From contig NZ_CALLVU010000095.1 in assembly GCF_938015485.1 (NCBI RefSeq), forward strand, positions 1 through 7,017: DNA of 7,017 bases, read 5' to 3'. The position numbers and the translations under genes are program-made. Below are positions 1-6,962 of the stretch, in pieces. The notes below the pieces were generated by a model. The model worked only from the letters and a program-made list of their open reading frames with translations, did no database searches and was not told the origin of the DNA. Source of the DNA: an uncultured Lachnoanaerobaculum sp. Lineage in GTDB: Bacteria > Bacillota > Clostridia > Lachnospirales > Lachnospiraceae. How positions within the stretch are numbered: position 1 is the first letter of the stretch; every line of letters starts with the position of its first letter.

Positions 1-1124
1 CCAATGAATCTGTCGATAGCATTTCTTGACATTTTTTTAAACTGCCCGCCTGTCAGTTTGCTTTCACTAAAATAAATAAGTGACTTCTCTTTTACTTTAC
101 TGTTTACAGTACCGAAGTAATAATACTTTTGTATATCACCTTTACCTCTTTCAACTTCTTTGACCTTACTGCAATCAATCAGCTCCTCCATTCTATGCCC
201 GATAGCTCCTGCCCAAGTAGTACCGGGAATAACCGCCACCTCTTCCGATCCGTTCTTATCAAACTTTACAGTTGTCAGCTGCTCTTGATCAGAAGAAGAT
301 TCTTCATCACTGCATTCTGTACTGTACCTTCTTATAGAAAGTCCTCCTTCCAATCTGAGTTTTAATGAAAGCTTATTATTATCTTTTAGAGCCCATATAC
401 TATCTTTCATTAAAGTATTAAGCATATCCTTATATAATATAGCGTTTTTCCAAGAGTTTTCTTCAAAAATATCAAAGTCCAGCCAACTGCTTATTTCATC
501 TTTCAAAGTAAAATCAAAGTTTTTTCCGATGATTTCTACATTACATATTTTACCATATCCCCTGGTAGTCTTTGCACCGAATCTGATATCCGTTTCTTTC
601 CATATTTTTGCAATATTTGTCAGTACTTCATCTGCTTTTACCTTTTCATTTACATCCGATTGTTCCTCGGATATCTCTATAAAAGTTTGAAACTTACAAT
701 CACCTTCCAAAATTTCCCGGTCAAATTTTGCCTGTTTTTTTGCACTTTTATACTCATTTAGGGCAACACCATCCCTTTGAGAAATACGGTATTTAGGATT
801 TCCGTCCTTATCTTTATTATCTCCTACTAAAGTGGCATCATAAAATATGATTTGACTCTCTATAATATCATCGTCACTCTTAACTTTATTTCCTGTATTA
901 GTTGATGAATATCCAAAGTAATACTTCCACACCTTATCATCCATAATCCCCTGACAGGCTTCTCTAAGTACTCCGGCTACAGCACTTCCCGGAATATAAG
1001 GAATTCCCCTCGCATCACGTAAAATATCCTGATCTGTGATATCATTTCTTCCACTGCCGATACATAAAGGAGAGTCAAGTTGAAAGGTTATTTTTAAATA
1101 ATGTTTTTTTATAATTTTCCCCAT
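1..1124 (-). CDS. cas7: Tandem Cas7 (Csm3-like, Cas7-2x) RAMP protein, 3' end cut by window edge
   Basis: Crucial backbone subunit of a type III effector: Cas7 repeats bind the crRNA spacer and cut target RNA at fixed intervals. I read 374 codons open from ATG 1124-1122 to base 1 with no stop, so the C-terminus is missing. Domain 1 (about residues 8-200) has CIGSGRND (21-28), D31, the RAMP core IPYIPGSAVAGVLRE (41-55), a YYFG element (68-71) and a glycine-rich RFGAKTTRGYGK (181-192). Domain 2 starts near 252 and repeats the pattern: RLEGGLSIRRY (257-267), D279, VIPGTTWAGAIGHR (298-311), YYFG (334-337) and SRNAIDRFIG (365-374). By alignment from memory with Csm3 (IDxPVVRDP..PYIPGSS), D31 matches the cleavage aspartate of domain 1; D279 is the candidate in domain 2. 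An AGGAG site lies 7 nt before the ATG and just 13 nt separate it from the preceding stop, so it is cotranscribed. Two Cas7 copies in one chain fit the III-D2 (III-Dv) Cas7-2x subunit. Subtype is less sure than family. Confidence 0.93.
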   Translation of the reverse strand, partial: MGKIIKKHYLKITFQLDSPLCIGSGRNDITDQDILRDARGIPYIPGSAVAGVLREACQGIMDDKVWKYYFGYSSTNTGNKVKSDDDIIESQIIFYDATLVGDNKDKDGNPKYRISQRDGVALNEYKSAKKQAKFDREILEGDCKFQTFIEISEEQSDVNEKVKADEVLTNIAKIWKETDIRFGAKTTRGYGKICNVEIIGKNFDFTLKDEISSWLDFDIFEENSWKNAILYKDMLNTLMKDSIWALKDNNKLSLKLRLEGGLSIRRYSTECSDEESSSDQEQLTTVKFDKNGSEEVAVIPGTTWAGAIGHRMEELIDCSKVKEVERGKGDIQKYYYFGTVNSKVKEKSLIYFSESKLTGGQFKKMSRNAIDRFI

Positions 1125-1131
1125 TTCACTG

Positions 1132-1136
1132 CTCCT
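1132..1136 (-). promoter_or_regulatory. Ribosome binding site of the tandem cas7 gene
   Basis: AGGAG on the minus strand, seven bases before ATG 1124. It begins directly after the TAG stop codon (1140-1138) of the fused backbone gene, so ribosomes finishing the upstream gene end on top of this site. Confidence 0.75.
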
Positions 1137-1137
1137 G

Positions 1138-3429
1138 CTAATTAAATTTTTTCAAATACTTTTGATTCGCCAACAACTCAAGCATTAAGTTACCCCACCA
1201 ACTAAGAATATGCTCATTAACTTTTTCAGTATCCGTCAGTTGGCATAACAAGCTATATATTCTGCATTTTTCCGATTCATTATACTTATCCGTGTTTGAT
1301 CCAAGTATTTTTTTAATATCCAAGCTGCCTAAATCATTTTTATCAGGTAGCTTTGTCCCGAAGAATCTCTCTGCAACTTTTCCGATCTCGTTTCTTTCCG
1401 TATCACGCTTTATAGATACAATACGTTTTGCAAAATCAATATACTTCTCATTTGCAACCGATTCACTGTCAGGTAAAGTTTCTTTCACCATAAGATTTAC
1501 ACGCCCTATAGTAGATGGAGACATGATAAGCTTTGAATCGTCTTTATCCATTTTTACAAGCATATCTTCAAGTATATTTTGGTAGAGTACTTTATATAAG
1601 CTCTGTTTCAATATCTCTTTGACCTCATCATTAACATTAGAAAGCTCATTATCAGCTTTTGTGGATTTATTATCTTCATTGTCCACTTTTAATTCGTATG
1701 GAAGTTCATCTCCTCTATAAATACTAACCTTTCCGAAGCCCTCTAAATTTCGTTCGCCTACGTAGTAATTTTTGATACAGACATCTTTCTCTGCTTTATA
1801 TACAAATGTAGAACCTGATTCTATTCCTGCAATAGGAGCTTTTCTAAGATTCCAAACACCCAAATAACCATATATCATTGCAGGCTGTATGGAACAGAAC
1901 GGGTAATCAGTCTCTCCTATTTGAATATATTCATCCGCTTTTTCATTTAATAAGCCAAGCTGCTCTCCAATAATTTTATATACTTTCTTCGGCTCCTGTG
2001 TGTATCCATATTTATCTTGAAAAATGCCTCTTGAGGCCAATGAAACATATATCAGCTCGCCTTTTTTAACATTAAAATCCTTGATTATGTCGGTATTTAG
2101 CGATATAATACGGCATTTTCCATACTGCGCAGTTTTTGACTTTCCGAAACTGAAATTTGTCTTTCTTAAAAGGTTCAGAAGCAATTCATAGTCTTGACTG
2201 CCGCATATAATATTTCCTGCAAAGATTTGTCCTTCTTTCAATGCAGTCTGTGAATACAGCAGGGCATCATTACCTCTTCTATGGTGATAGATGACCCTTT
2301 GCTTTGGCTCACAATCTAAAATATTCAAAGCACCGGACTTATTTAATTTTTCAAGGTATATATATTTGCCTTTTAATTTCTTTGGTTGATTTCCGTTTGC
2401 AGGATTATAGTCATCACTGCTATAACCTTGATTCTCTGAATATTTTAAGCTGTTTACATATTTCTTGCTTTTTTTCATCTTGTTTAAGAATGAAGGAGCC
2501 GGATAAAAAATATGTTCACCATCCGAAATATTAAAATCTGAATATATGGTATCTCCGCTTAAAAACAAACGAACAAACTCTTCATCATCTGCACTGTTAC
2601 CGTCTATACTAAGATAGCTTCCTGCCAAAGCCCCCAACACAGACTTACCGGAAATATACTTAAGTGTAGTATTTTTATCATCTCCACTGATTATCAATGG
2701 ACCAAGGTTTTCAAAAAATATAGTAATATTAAGTTTTTGATTTAAGTCTTTATTTATTTCCACATTTTCAATAATTTTAATATCATCTTTTGTATCGGCT
2801 GTTTTATCCTCCGCCTTAAACTCGCATTTTACACATCCAAGTCCACGATTTCTATTCATACCTATATGACGAAGTGCCTTACAAATCTGTTTTAATTTAT
2901 CTTCTTGACCATCCGGGTATTCTACCTTTGCAATGAACTCAAGTCTGTTGTCTTTATCAAAAGGTGAAAATTGATGGATAATTTTTGTAAATCTGAGTGA
3001 ATTGTCATCCGCAACACCGTTTTCCATCCTTGTTTGCGCCTTTACATCGGAAAAAAGATCCAGTACTTCATCAGGTGATATATATTTTTTAATTTCCTTG
3101 TTTTCTTGTAGAAGTTTCAAACCCACCTCTATCTGTTCATAACCTGATATATATGCATTCTCAATTCTGATACCCTTTGTAGAGTCATCGCCGCTTACTC
3201 CAAACAGGTAATTTAAAGGGTCTGTAGATTCTTCCCACAATCCCGAGTCTCTTAAAAGCCTCGCACATTCTCTTAAACACCCCTTCAGTCTTCTTGCCGG
3301 TATAAAAGGAAGTCCGAAAGTATCATGCTCCGCCTCGGAGTCAATAGTTCCATAGTATGAATATCCGTTTCCCGAACAAAAATCAGAGTACAGTATAATA
3401 TGTATTTCACCTTGTTTCTTATTCTGCAT
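1138..3429 (-). CDS. csx10: Cas7-Cas5(Csx10)-Cas11 fused backbone protein of a type III-D effector
   Basis: A 763-residue protein that joins three effector subunits. Residues 5-205 are a Csm3-like Cas7: SDFCSGNGYSYYG (15-27), D30 as likely target-RNA cleavage residue, FGLPFIPARRLKG (38-50), YLFG (74-77) and a glycine-rich loop IGMNRNRGLG (189-198). Residues 231-570 are a Csx10-type Cas5: NLGPLIISGD (241-250), a HHRRGNDALLYSQ stretch (382-394), GQIFAG (400-405), SFGKSKTAQYGK (427-438), an IAGIESGSTFV segment (533-543) and GERNLEGFG (558-566). A polar linker (581-600) leads to a C-terminal helical region (601-760) without RAMP motifs that I infer to be the Cas11 small subunit, from its position and helical look, not from motifs. 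An upstream in-frame ATG at 3483 would give 781 residues, but its extra 18 residues are highly charged, lie inside cas10 and lack a ribosome site. ATG 3429 has AGGAGG 6 nt upstream and overlaps cas10 by 11 nt, which suggests translational coupling. The same domain order is known from the III-Dv complex of Synechocystis. Confidence 0.92.
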   Translation of the reverse strand: MQNKKQGEIHIILYSDFCSGNGYSYYGTIDSEAEHDTFGLPFIPARRLKGCLRECARLLRDSGLWEESTDPLNYLFGVSGDDSTKGIRIENAYISGYEQIEVGLKLLQENKEIKKYISPDEVLDLFSDVKAQTRMENGVADDNSLRFTKIIHQFSPFDKDNRLEFIAKVEYPDGQEDKLKQICKALRHIGMNRNRGLGCVKCEFKAEDKTADTKDDIKIIENVEINKDLNQKLNITIFFENLGPLIISGDDKNTTLKYISGKSVLGALAGSYLSIDGNSADDEEFVRLFLSGDTIYSDFNISDGEHIFYPAPSFLNKMKKSKKYVNSLKYSENQGYSSDDYNPANGNQPKKLKGKYIYLEKLNKSGALNILDCEPKQRVIYHHRRGNDALLYSQTALKEGQIFAGNIICGSQDYELLLNLLRKTNFSFGKSKTAQYGKCRIISLNTDIIKDFNVKKGELIYVSLASRGIFQDKYGYTQEPKKVYKIIGEQLGLLNEKADEYIQIGETDYPFCSIQPAMIYGYLGVWNLRKAPIAGIESGSTFVYKAEKDVCIKNYYVGERNLEGFGKVSIYRGDELPYELKVDNEDNKSTKADNELSNVNDEVKEILKQSLYKVLYQNILEDMLVKMDKDDSKLIMSPSTIGRVNLMVKETLPDSESVANEKYIDFAKRIVSIKRDTERNEIGKVAERFFGTKLPDKNDLGSLDIKKILGSNTDKYNESEKCRIYSLLCQLTDTEKVNEHILSWWGNLMLELLANQKYLKKFN

Positions 3430-5131
3430 TTTCTTCCTCCTCTTTTTTTGCCTTTCCATATCCTGTATCATACATACGTACAAGATCCTTTAGGAGTTTC
3501 TTATTGTTTATAAAATACTCAACGCTTTCAATATCCGATTTAAATCCCATGCTTTCCTTTTTATCTTTGGACATATGAGCTATAATTCGTCTAAGCTCTG
3601 TTCTTAGTGCTGATTCTGAAAGCGATACAGGGATTGCCAAACCTTTAATATTGCTTCTGCCAAGAAATGAAAGCTTTTTATGAAAATCTTCAACATCTAC
3701 CAATGTAAGGAGCTTATCCTCTTTCAGCTTTTCTATTATTTTTTTATTATCTGCCTCTTCTGTTGCTTTTCCTTTTTCCCAAGGCGGCAAGTTTTTATTT
3801 TTTGACTTTTTATAGTGATATGGTACCCTTTCTTCAATATTACTTTCTACCAACCAAGGTCTTGAATTATCATCATCTCCATTTTCTTTACGAATATCAC
3901 TCAACTTAAAGCCTATTCCGCCCTGACAGTACTCAAAGTCCATAAGATTGGCCAATGTCAAGCCATTTTCCTTCATATAATTTTTGCAGGTGTCTTCACA
4001 ACACTGCTCAGCAATACGGTATGCATCTGAGAATGGTGTATGACTGTGGAAAATAGCCGCTCCCGCACATGATGAATATGGTGAAGGTATCTTTGAAAGA
4101 TATTCTTTTATAATCTCATAAGATTCATCAGCTCTACATATAATAGTCATCTCATCTCCGGCTCCGATTAGGATTCTGCTTCTATAATGCTTTTTATCCT
4201 TATCTTCTTTTAACATATCCTTCTTTCTGTCATCAATAAAAGTTTTCTGTATTTTCTTAGAAAATTCTCTAAGTAAATTTACGCAGTCGTCATAATTTTT
4301 CTTTCCATGTAAGCATGCCTGTACCTTTGCACCCATAGCATTTCCGTCAATATAAAATATTGCCAGCATGCTGTCTTCACCCTTAGTCTCAGCCACGATA
4401 TTGTCTAATATCGTCTCACCCATCTCGTCACCATGCTCCTTAGCTTCTTCCCAATATTTTTTCAGCTTGGCATTAGTCTCTGTAGAACATTTAAAATATG
4501 CCTTTTCGGAAGCACTGATATCTTTTGGCGCATGATCGTACATATATGTCAGAGGCATTGATGATACCGGAGATGTCTGTACTATAGGCAAACTTCCATA
4601 TGGCTGTGTATAAAGTGCAGTACTTTCACGAAATCTGTGCTTTTGATACAGCTTCTCATAGTCTCCCGGATCCTTAGTACCATCACTATGGTAGTTATCT
4701 TCTCTAATATTTCCAATATATGTGGCAACTACTTTTAGAGTTCCTATCTCTTTTAATATCTTCTTTGTGAAAATCTCTGTGGTATTTTTCATTGCTTCTT
4801 CATTCTTATAAAGCATCAAAAAATTTCCACCGCCGTCATAGACAATCTCACCGATATACTGATTACCGTTCATCCTATCTTCAAAATCTCTGAAGCTGAA
4901 TTTCTTGAGTTTATCCTCATTCGGATCATACTTAAAAATAGCATCACTACCCATAGATTTTTCATTTATAAAATCTCTATATAACTTTGCGGCATCATAT
5001 AAGTAATCTTCAAATAAATCTCTAATTATTAAAGATGCTCCCACAATCTCCTTTAATTTTGAACTCTTATAAATAAATTCCTGCTTTCCTCGTATGTCAT
5101 ACATACATAGTACATAACCATTTTCCGCCAT
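3419..5131 (-). CDS. cas10: Cas10, compact HD-less type III signature subunit (cyclic oligoadenylate synthase)
   Basis: Large subunit of the type III effector, expected to make cyclic oligoadenylate from ATP when target RNA is bound. From ATG 5131 it has 570 residues, short against the usual 700-1000. It opens directly with the Cas10/Cmr2 palm-1 signature YDIRGKQEFIY...KLKEIVGASL (11-34), so no N-terminal HD nuclease is present. Palm 1 carries VYDGGGNFLMLY (97-108). Palm 2 carries FYIDGNAMG (259-267), giving metal aspartate D262, and IGAGDEMTI (322-330), the GGDD/GGDEF position with D326-E327 in place of D-D. FSDAYRIAE (367-375) and a helical C-terminal domain (about 465-560) follow. The CxxC zinc ribbon common in Cmr2/Csm1 is not seen: the equivalent stretch reads LPIVQTSPVSSMPL (181-194). 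Start 5131 is preferred over 5182 because AGGAGG sits 4 nt before it and the family signature begins a few residues later. The protein ends in a KKEEEEN tail whose codons hold the next gene's ribosome site. The core GGDD-like site looks competent, though the D-to-E change is untested. Confidence 0.95.
   Translation of the reverse strand: MAENGYVLCMYDIRGKQEFIYKSSKLKEIVGASLIIRDLFEDYLYDAAKLYRDFINEKSMGSDAIFKYDPNEDKLKKFSFRDFEDRMNGNQYIGEIVYDGGGNFLMLYKNEEAMKNTTEIFTKKILKEIGTLKVVATYIGNIREDNYHSDGTKDPGDYEKLYQKHRFRESTALYTQPYGSLPIVQTSPVSSMPLTYMYDHAPKDISASEKAYFKCSTETNAKLKKYWEEAKEHGDEMGETILDNIVAETKGEDSMLAIFYIDGNAMGAKVQACLHGKKNYDDCVNLLREFSKKIQKTFIDDRKKDMLKEDKDKKHYRSRILIGAGDEMTIICRADESYEIIKEYLSKIPSPYSSCAGAAIFHSHTPFSDAYRIAEQCCEDTCKNYMKENGLTLANLMDFEYCQGGIGFKLSDIRKENGDDDNSRPWLVESNIEERVPYHYKKSKNKNLPPWEKGKATEEADNKKIIEKLKEDKLLTLVDVEDFHKKLSFLGRSNIKGLAIPVSLSESALRTELRRIIAHMSKDKKESMGFKSDIESVEYFINNKKLLKDLVRMYDTGYGKAKKEEEENAE
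3436..3441 (-). promoter_or_regulatory. Ribosome binding site of the Cas7-Cas5-Cas11 gene, inside cas10
   Basis: AGGAGG on the minus strand lies six bases before ATG 3429 and is embedded in the GAG-GAG-GAA glutamate codons of the Cas10 C-terminal tail. It selects the 763-residue start and places initiation inside the upstream coding region, a layout typical of translational coupling. Confidence 0.8.
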
Positions 5132-5226
5132 ATCTCCTCCTTTTCTAACAAAGATTACTATATATATCACTGTGATAAGCAAATATATATCTATCTTTTA
5201 TATTTTCAGTACATCATAAAAATATT
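5132..5226 (-). promoter_or_regulatory. csx1-cas10 intergenic spacer with 13-bp palindrome (5165-5177)
   Basis: This is the only sizeable gap between the intact genes. It is very AT-rich, with runs of alternating AT, and contains a perfect interrupted palindrome TATCAC-n-GTGATA at 5165-5177, of the size of a helix-turn-helix operator half-site pair. A weak promoter (TTGCTT at 5182-5177, 17-bp spacer, AGTAAT at 5159-5154) straddles it. The spacer could allow separate control of cas10 relative to csx1, but neither the operator nor the promoter is strong on sequence alone. No GC-rich hairpin plus U-run terminator is seen. Confidence 0.3.
5136..5141 (-). promoter_or_regulatory. Ribosome binding site that fixes the cas10 start
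   Basis: AGGAGG on the minus strand, four bases before ATG 5131, within a longer AAGGAGGAG. It supports the 570-residue Cas10 start over the in-frame ATG at 5182, whose extra residues (MLITVIYIVIFV...) are not Cas10-like and are only translated spacer. Confidence 0.8.
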
Positions 5227-6840
5227 CTAATTTCCCTTTTCCACAAGTTTTTTTAAGGCTGTTAAATAGCATCTCATATATTCATCTAGTTCACTTATCT
5301 CAGGCCTTTCATATCCATCACTATGACTAAAACTATTTCTTATTAATTTTAATACTTTATGCATCTTTAAAATAGGTAATATATCTTCAATAAAGTTATA
5401 GATATCTCCAATTGAGTCCGGGTCATATTTATTGTTCCTTCTACAGTTATTCTTAGAACATTGCCAATCTTTTATATACTTTTCTATATTATCTTCAAGA
5501 TTTTCGTTCCAATTTTCCTTATCTATTAATGCTTCTTCCCAATTTTTACCCTCTTTTTTATTATTTATGAATCTTTTTATAATTAACACAGGTGACTTAT
5601 CTGTATCTCGCACTTTAAGCACTTCAGATAGAAATTCATTAAATCGTTTCCTAGATTTCTTATAATCACTACCCGGAAATGAAATAATACCCTTTTTTTT
5701 ATAATATTGTGGTAGCTCTGATTCTAAAAATGTAAGTGCCTGCTGATATTGTTTTTTATTAATACATCTTTCCACCATATCGACTTCTGTACGTTTTTCC
5801 GGCTCTAATAATACCCCAAAATCTTTTTTAATTGTATCCTTGAAAATTCCCAGACTTGTCTTTTCAAACTCATCATCAACATCTGTATCCAATACTTTTT
5901 TCAAATCATCTAAACCGGAAATATAGCTTTCAGGATTACTATATTGAACGCCTATTGAAACTTTATTCATTGCATCCAAAAGCTTCTTATTAAATTCTTC
6001 AGCATCTTCTCTATCTGAACTATATAAATAAACAGACTCTTTGTAATAATTTTGCAGTGTATCTACACTTCCAACATTTAAAAAATCTTGCATACCTGAA
6101 ACAAAGCGGAATATATCAAAAGAAGCCCTTTGATCATCAATCATTTTAGTTGCCAGATTTGTACCACAAATTTTTGTCGGTATTATTCCCTCTTCATCTA
6201 ACAGAGAAACTACAGCGTTCAGAGACAGCATCACATCCCTTGGTCCACCATGAGTAACAATATAAAACGGAGTTTTAAAATCTTTATCTTTTTGCATGTT
6301 TTCTTTTACAGTATTTCTTATACTTTGAATAGCCTCTCTCATTCCTGAGATATAATCCGGTTGGAAAGCTTTTTCGTACGCAATTGCATATTCAGGTGAG
6401 TTGCTCTTTTCTATACCTTGTACATTAGGTAAAACTTTATTGCAATCTATTTCAGGCAATATCCTTTCTTCCCCCTCTCTATAAAGAGGAAAGGCTTTAT
6501 ATGTGATTTCTTTGCCATGTTTTTCATCACATTTATCTATTCTATCCATCAAAAATGTCACAGCACTTATATTATCAATATCATTTCCATATTCATCTTT
6601 AAACTTATTTCCGTTGAAATCAGTTGCAATTTCCAATGTTTGACGTGTACAGAGCATCAGTATCTCTACCTCGTTGGCACATTCACTGTCACTAAGAAAA
6701 TATCTAACCACTGGTTCAAGCTGTGACTTACAATTTTCTATTTTTTTTGCATCACCGTAGACTGAAAAAGTATCACCGGGTTTTCCTGAAAATACGTTTG
6801 CATTTAGTGTACTCATAGCTAGTAATATAATACTCTTCAT
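5227..6840 (-). CDS. csx1: CARF-HEPN ribonuclease of the Csx1/Csm6 group (TM1812-like)
   Basis: Ancillary immune effector: a CARF domain senses cyclic oligoadenylate made by Cas10 and activates a HEPN RNase that degrades RNA non-specifically. The N-terminal half (about 1-260) looks like a CARF/TM1812-type Rossmann fold, beginning KSIILLAMSTLNANVF and containing FYIVTHGGPRD (192-202), a variant of the family's DxTHG motif in which the Asp is replaced by Ile or Val depending on alignment. RASFDIFRFVSGMQDFLN (238-255) closes this region. A helical middle follows, with KKQYQQALTFLESELP (362-377), a stretch common in this group. The C-terminus has the HEPN catalytic motif R501-N-S-F-S-H506 (RxxxxH), apparently intact. 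At 537 residues it is longer than most Csx1 proteins (roughly 450). It is the first gene of the operon, just behind an extended -10 promoter, and ends 95 bp before cas10. The ribosome site AAAGGA is 9 nt before the ATG. Which cyclic oligoadenylate size it binds cannot be read from sequence. Csm6 is the main alternative name. Confidence 0.9.
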   Translation of the reverse strand: MKSIILLAMSTLNANVFSGKPGDTFSVYGDAKKIENCKSQLEPVVRYFLSDSECANEVEILMLCTRQTLEIATDFNGNKFKDEYGNDIDNISAVTFLMDRIDKCDEKHGKEITYKAFPLYREGEERILPEIDCNKVLPNVQGIEKSNSPEYAIAYEKAFQPDYISGMREAIQSIRNTVKENMQKDKDFKTPFYIVTHGGPRDVMLSLNAVVSLLDEEGIIPTKICGTNLATKMIDDQRASFDIFRFVSGMQDFLNVGSVDTLQNYYKESVYLYSSDREDAEEFNKKLLDAMNKVSIGVQYSNPESYISGLDDLKKVLDTDVDDEFEKTSLGIFKDTIKKDFGVLLEPEKRTEVDMVERCINKKQYQQALTFLESELPQYYKKKGIISFPGSDYKKSRKRFNEFLSEVLKVRDTDKSPVLIIKRFINNKKEGKNWEEALIDKENWNENLEDNIEKYIKDWQCSKNNCRRNNKYDPDSIGDIYNFIEDILPILKMHKVLKLIRNSFSHSDGYERPEISELDEYMRCYLTALKKLVEKGN

Positions 6841-6869
6841 AAATTATTTTCCTTTATACATGTTATTTA

Positions 6870-6878
6870 ATTATATCA
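6870..6878 (-). promoter_or_regulatory. Extended -10 promoter for the csx1-cas10 operon
   Basis: On the minus strand the bases read TGATATAAT, a perfect TATAAT with the TGn extension typical of promoters that need little -35 contact. No TTGACA-like box is seen 16-18 bp upstream. Transcription would start about 7 nt downstream, near 6863, leaving a short leader of roughly 20-25 nt that includes the AAAGGA ribosome site (6850-6855). It is the only good promoter match ahead of the intact genes. Confidence 0.55.
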
Positions 6879-6890
6879 TAATTTCATACT

Positions 6891-6962
6891 TCAGACCTGC
6901 TCAAACATCCCAAATCCCTGAGAGTTCCTCGACCCCAAACCTGTATCGTATAAAAACTGCAA
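6891..6962 (-). pseudogene. cas6: Remnant 3' end of cas6 (crRNA-processing endonuclease)
   Basis: This frame reads LQFLYDTGLGSRNSQGFG then MFEQV and a TGA stop at 6893-6891. The glycine-rich GLGSRNSQGFG loop followed closely by a stop is the characteristic C-terminus of Cas6 family RAMP proteins, which cut pre-crRNA at repeats. Only 23 codons fit. Upstream the same frame meets TGA (6983-6981), another TGA (6995-6993) and TAA (7016-7014), while a different frame there carries unrelated coding-like sequence. I infer that the body of cas6 was deleted and only its tail remains, 50 bp ahead of the csx1 start. A frameshift in an otherwise intact cas6 is less likely because the neighbouring frame does not read like Cas6. 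The tail is short, so identity rests on the loop alone. Confidence 0.6.

Noticed and set aside
129..365. Plus-strand open frame of 78 codons
   Set aside because: It lies antisense inside the tandem cas7 gene, has no ribosome site or recognisable motif, and its composition is that of a shadow frame. The same holds for plus-strand frames at 1292-1585, 2304-2534, 5432-5665 and 6517-6726.
3430..3483. Basic N-terminal extension on the Cas7-Cas5-Cas11 protein (MERQKKRRKK)
   Set aside because: It is the cas10 3' end read in another frame. No ribosome site precedes ATG 3483, while ATG 3429 has an ideal one.
5132..5182. Hydrophobic N-terminal extension of Cas10 (MLITVIYIVIFV) as signal peptide or membrane anchor
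   Set aside because: It comes from reading the AT-rich spacer upstream of the true start. ATG 5131 has a strong AGGAGG and the Cas10 signature begins right after it.
5193..5226. AT-only inverted repeat after the csx1 stop (ATATTTT...AAAATAT)
   Set aside because: Arms are pure A/T with a long loop in a very AT-rich spacer. It would be unstable as an RNA hairpin and is expected by chance.
5443..5460. CSKNNC (residues 461-466 of the CARF-HEPN protein) as a zinc-binding knuckle
   Set aside because: A single CxxxxC pair without a second cysteine or histidine pair nearby is too little to call a zinc site.
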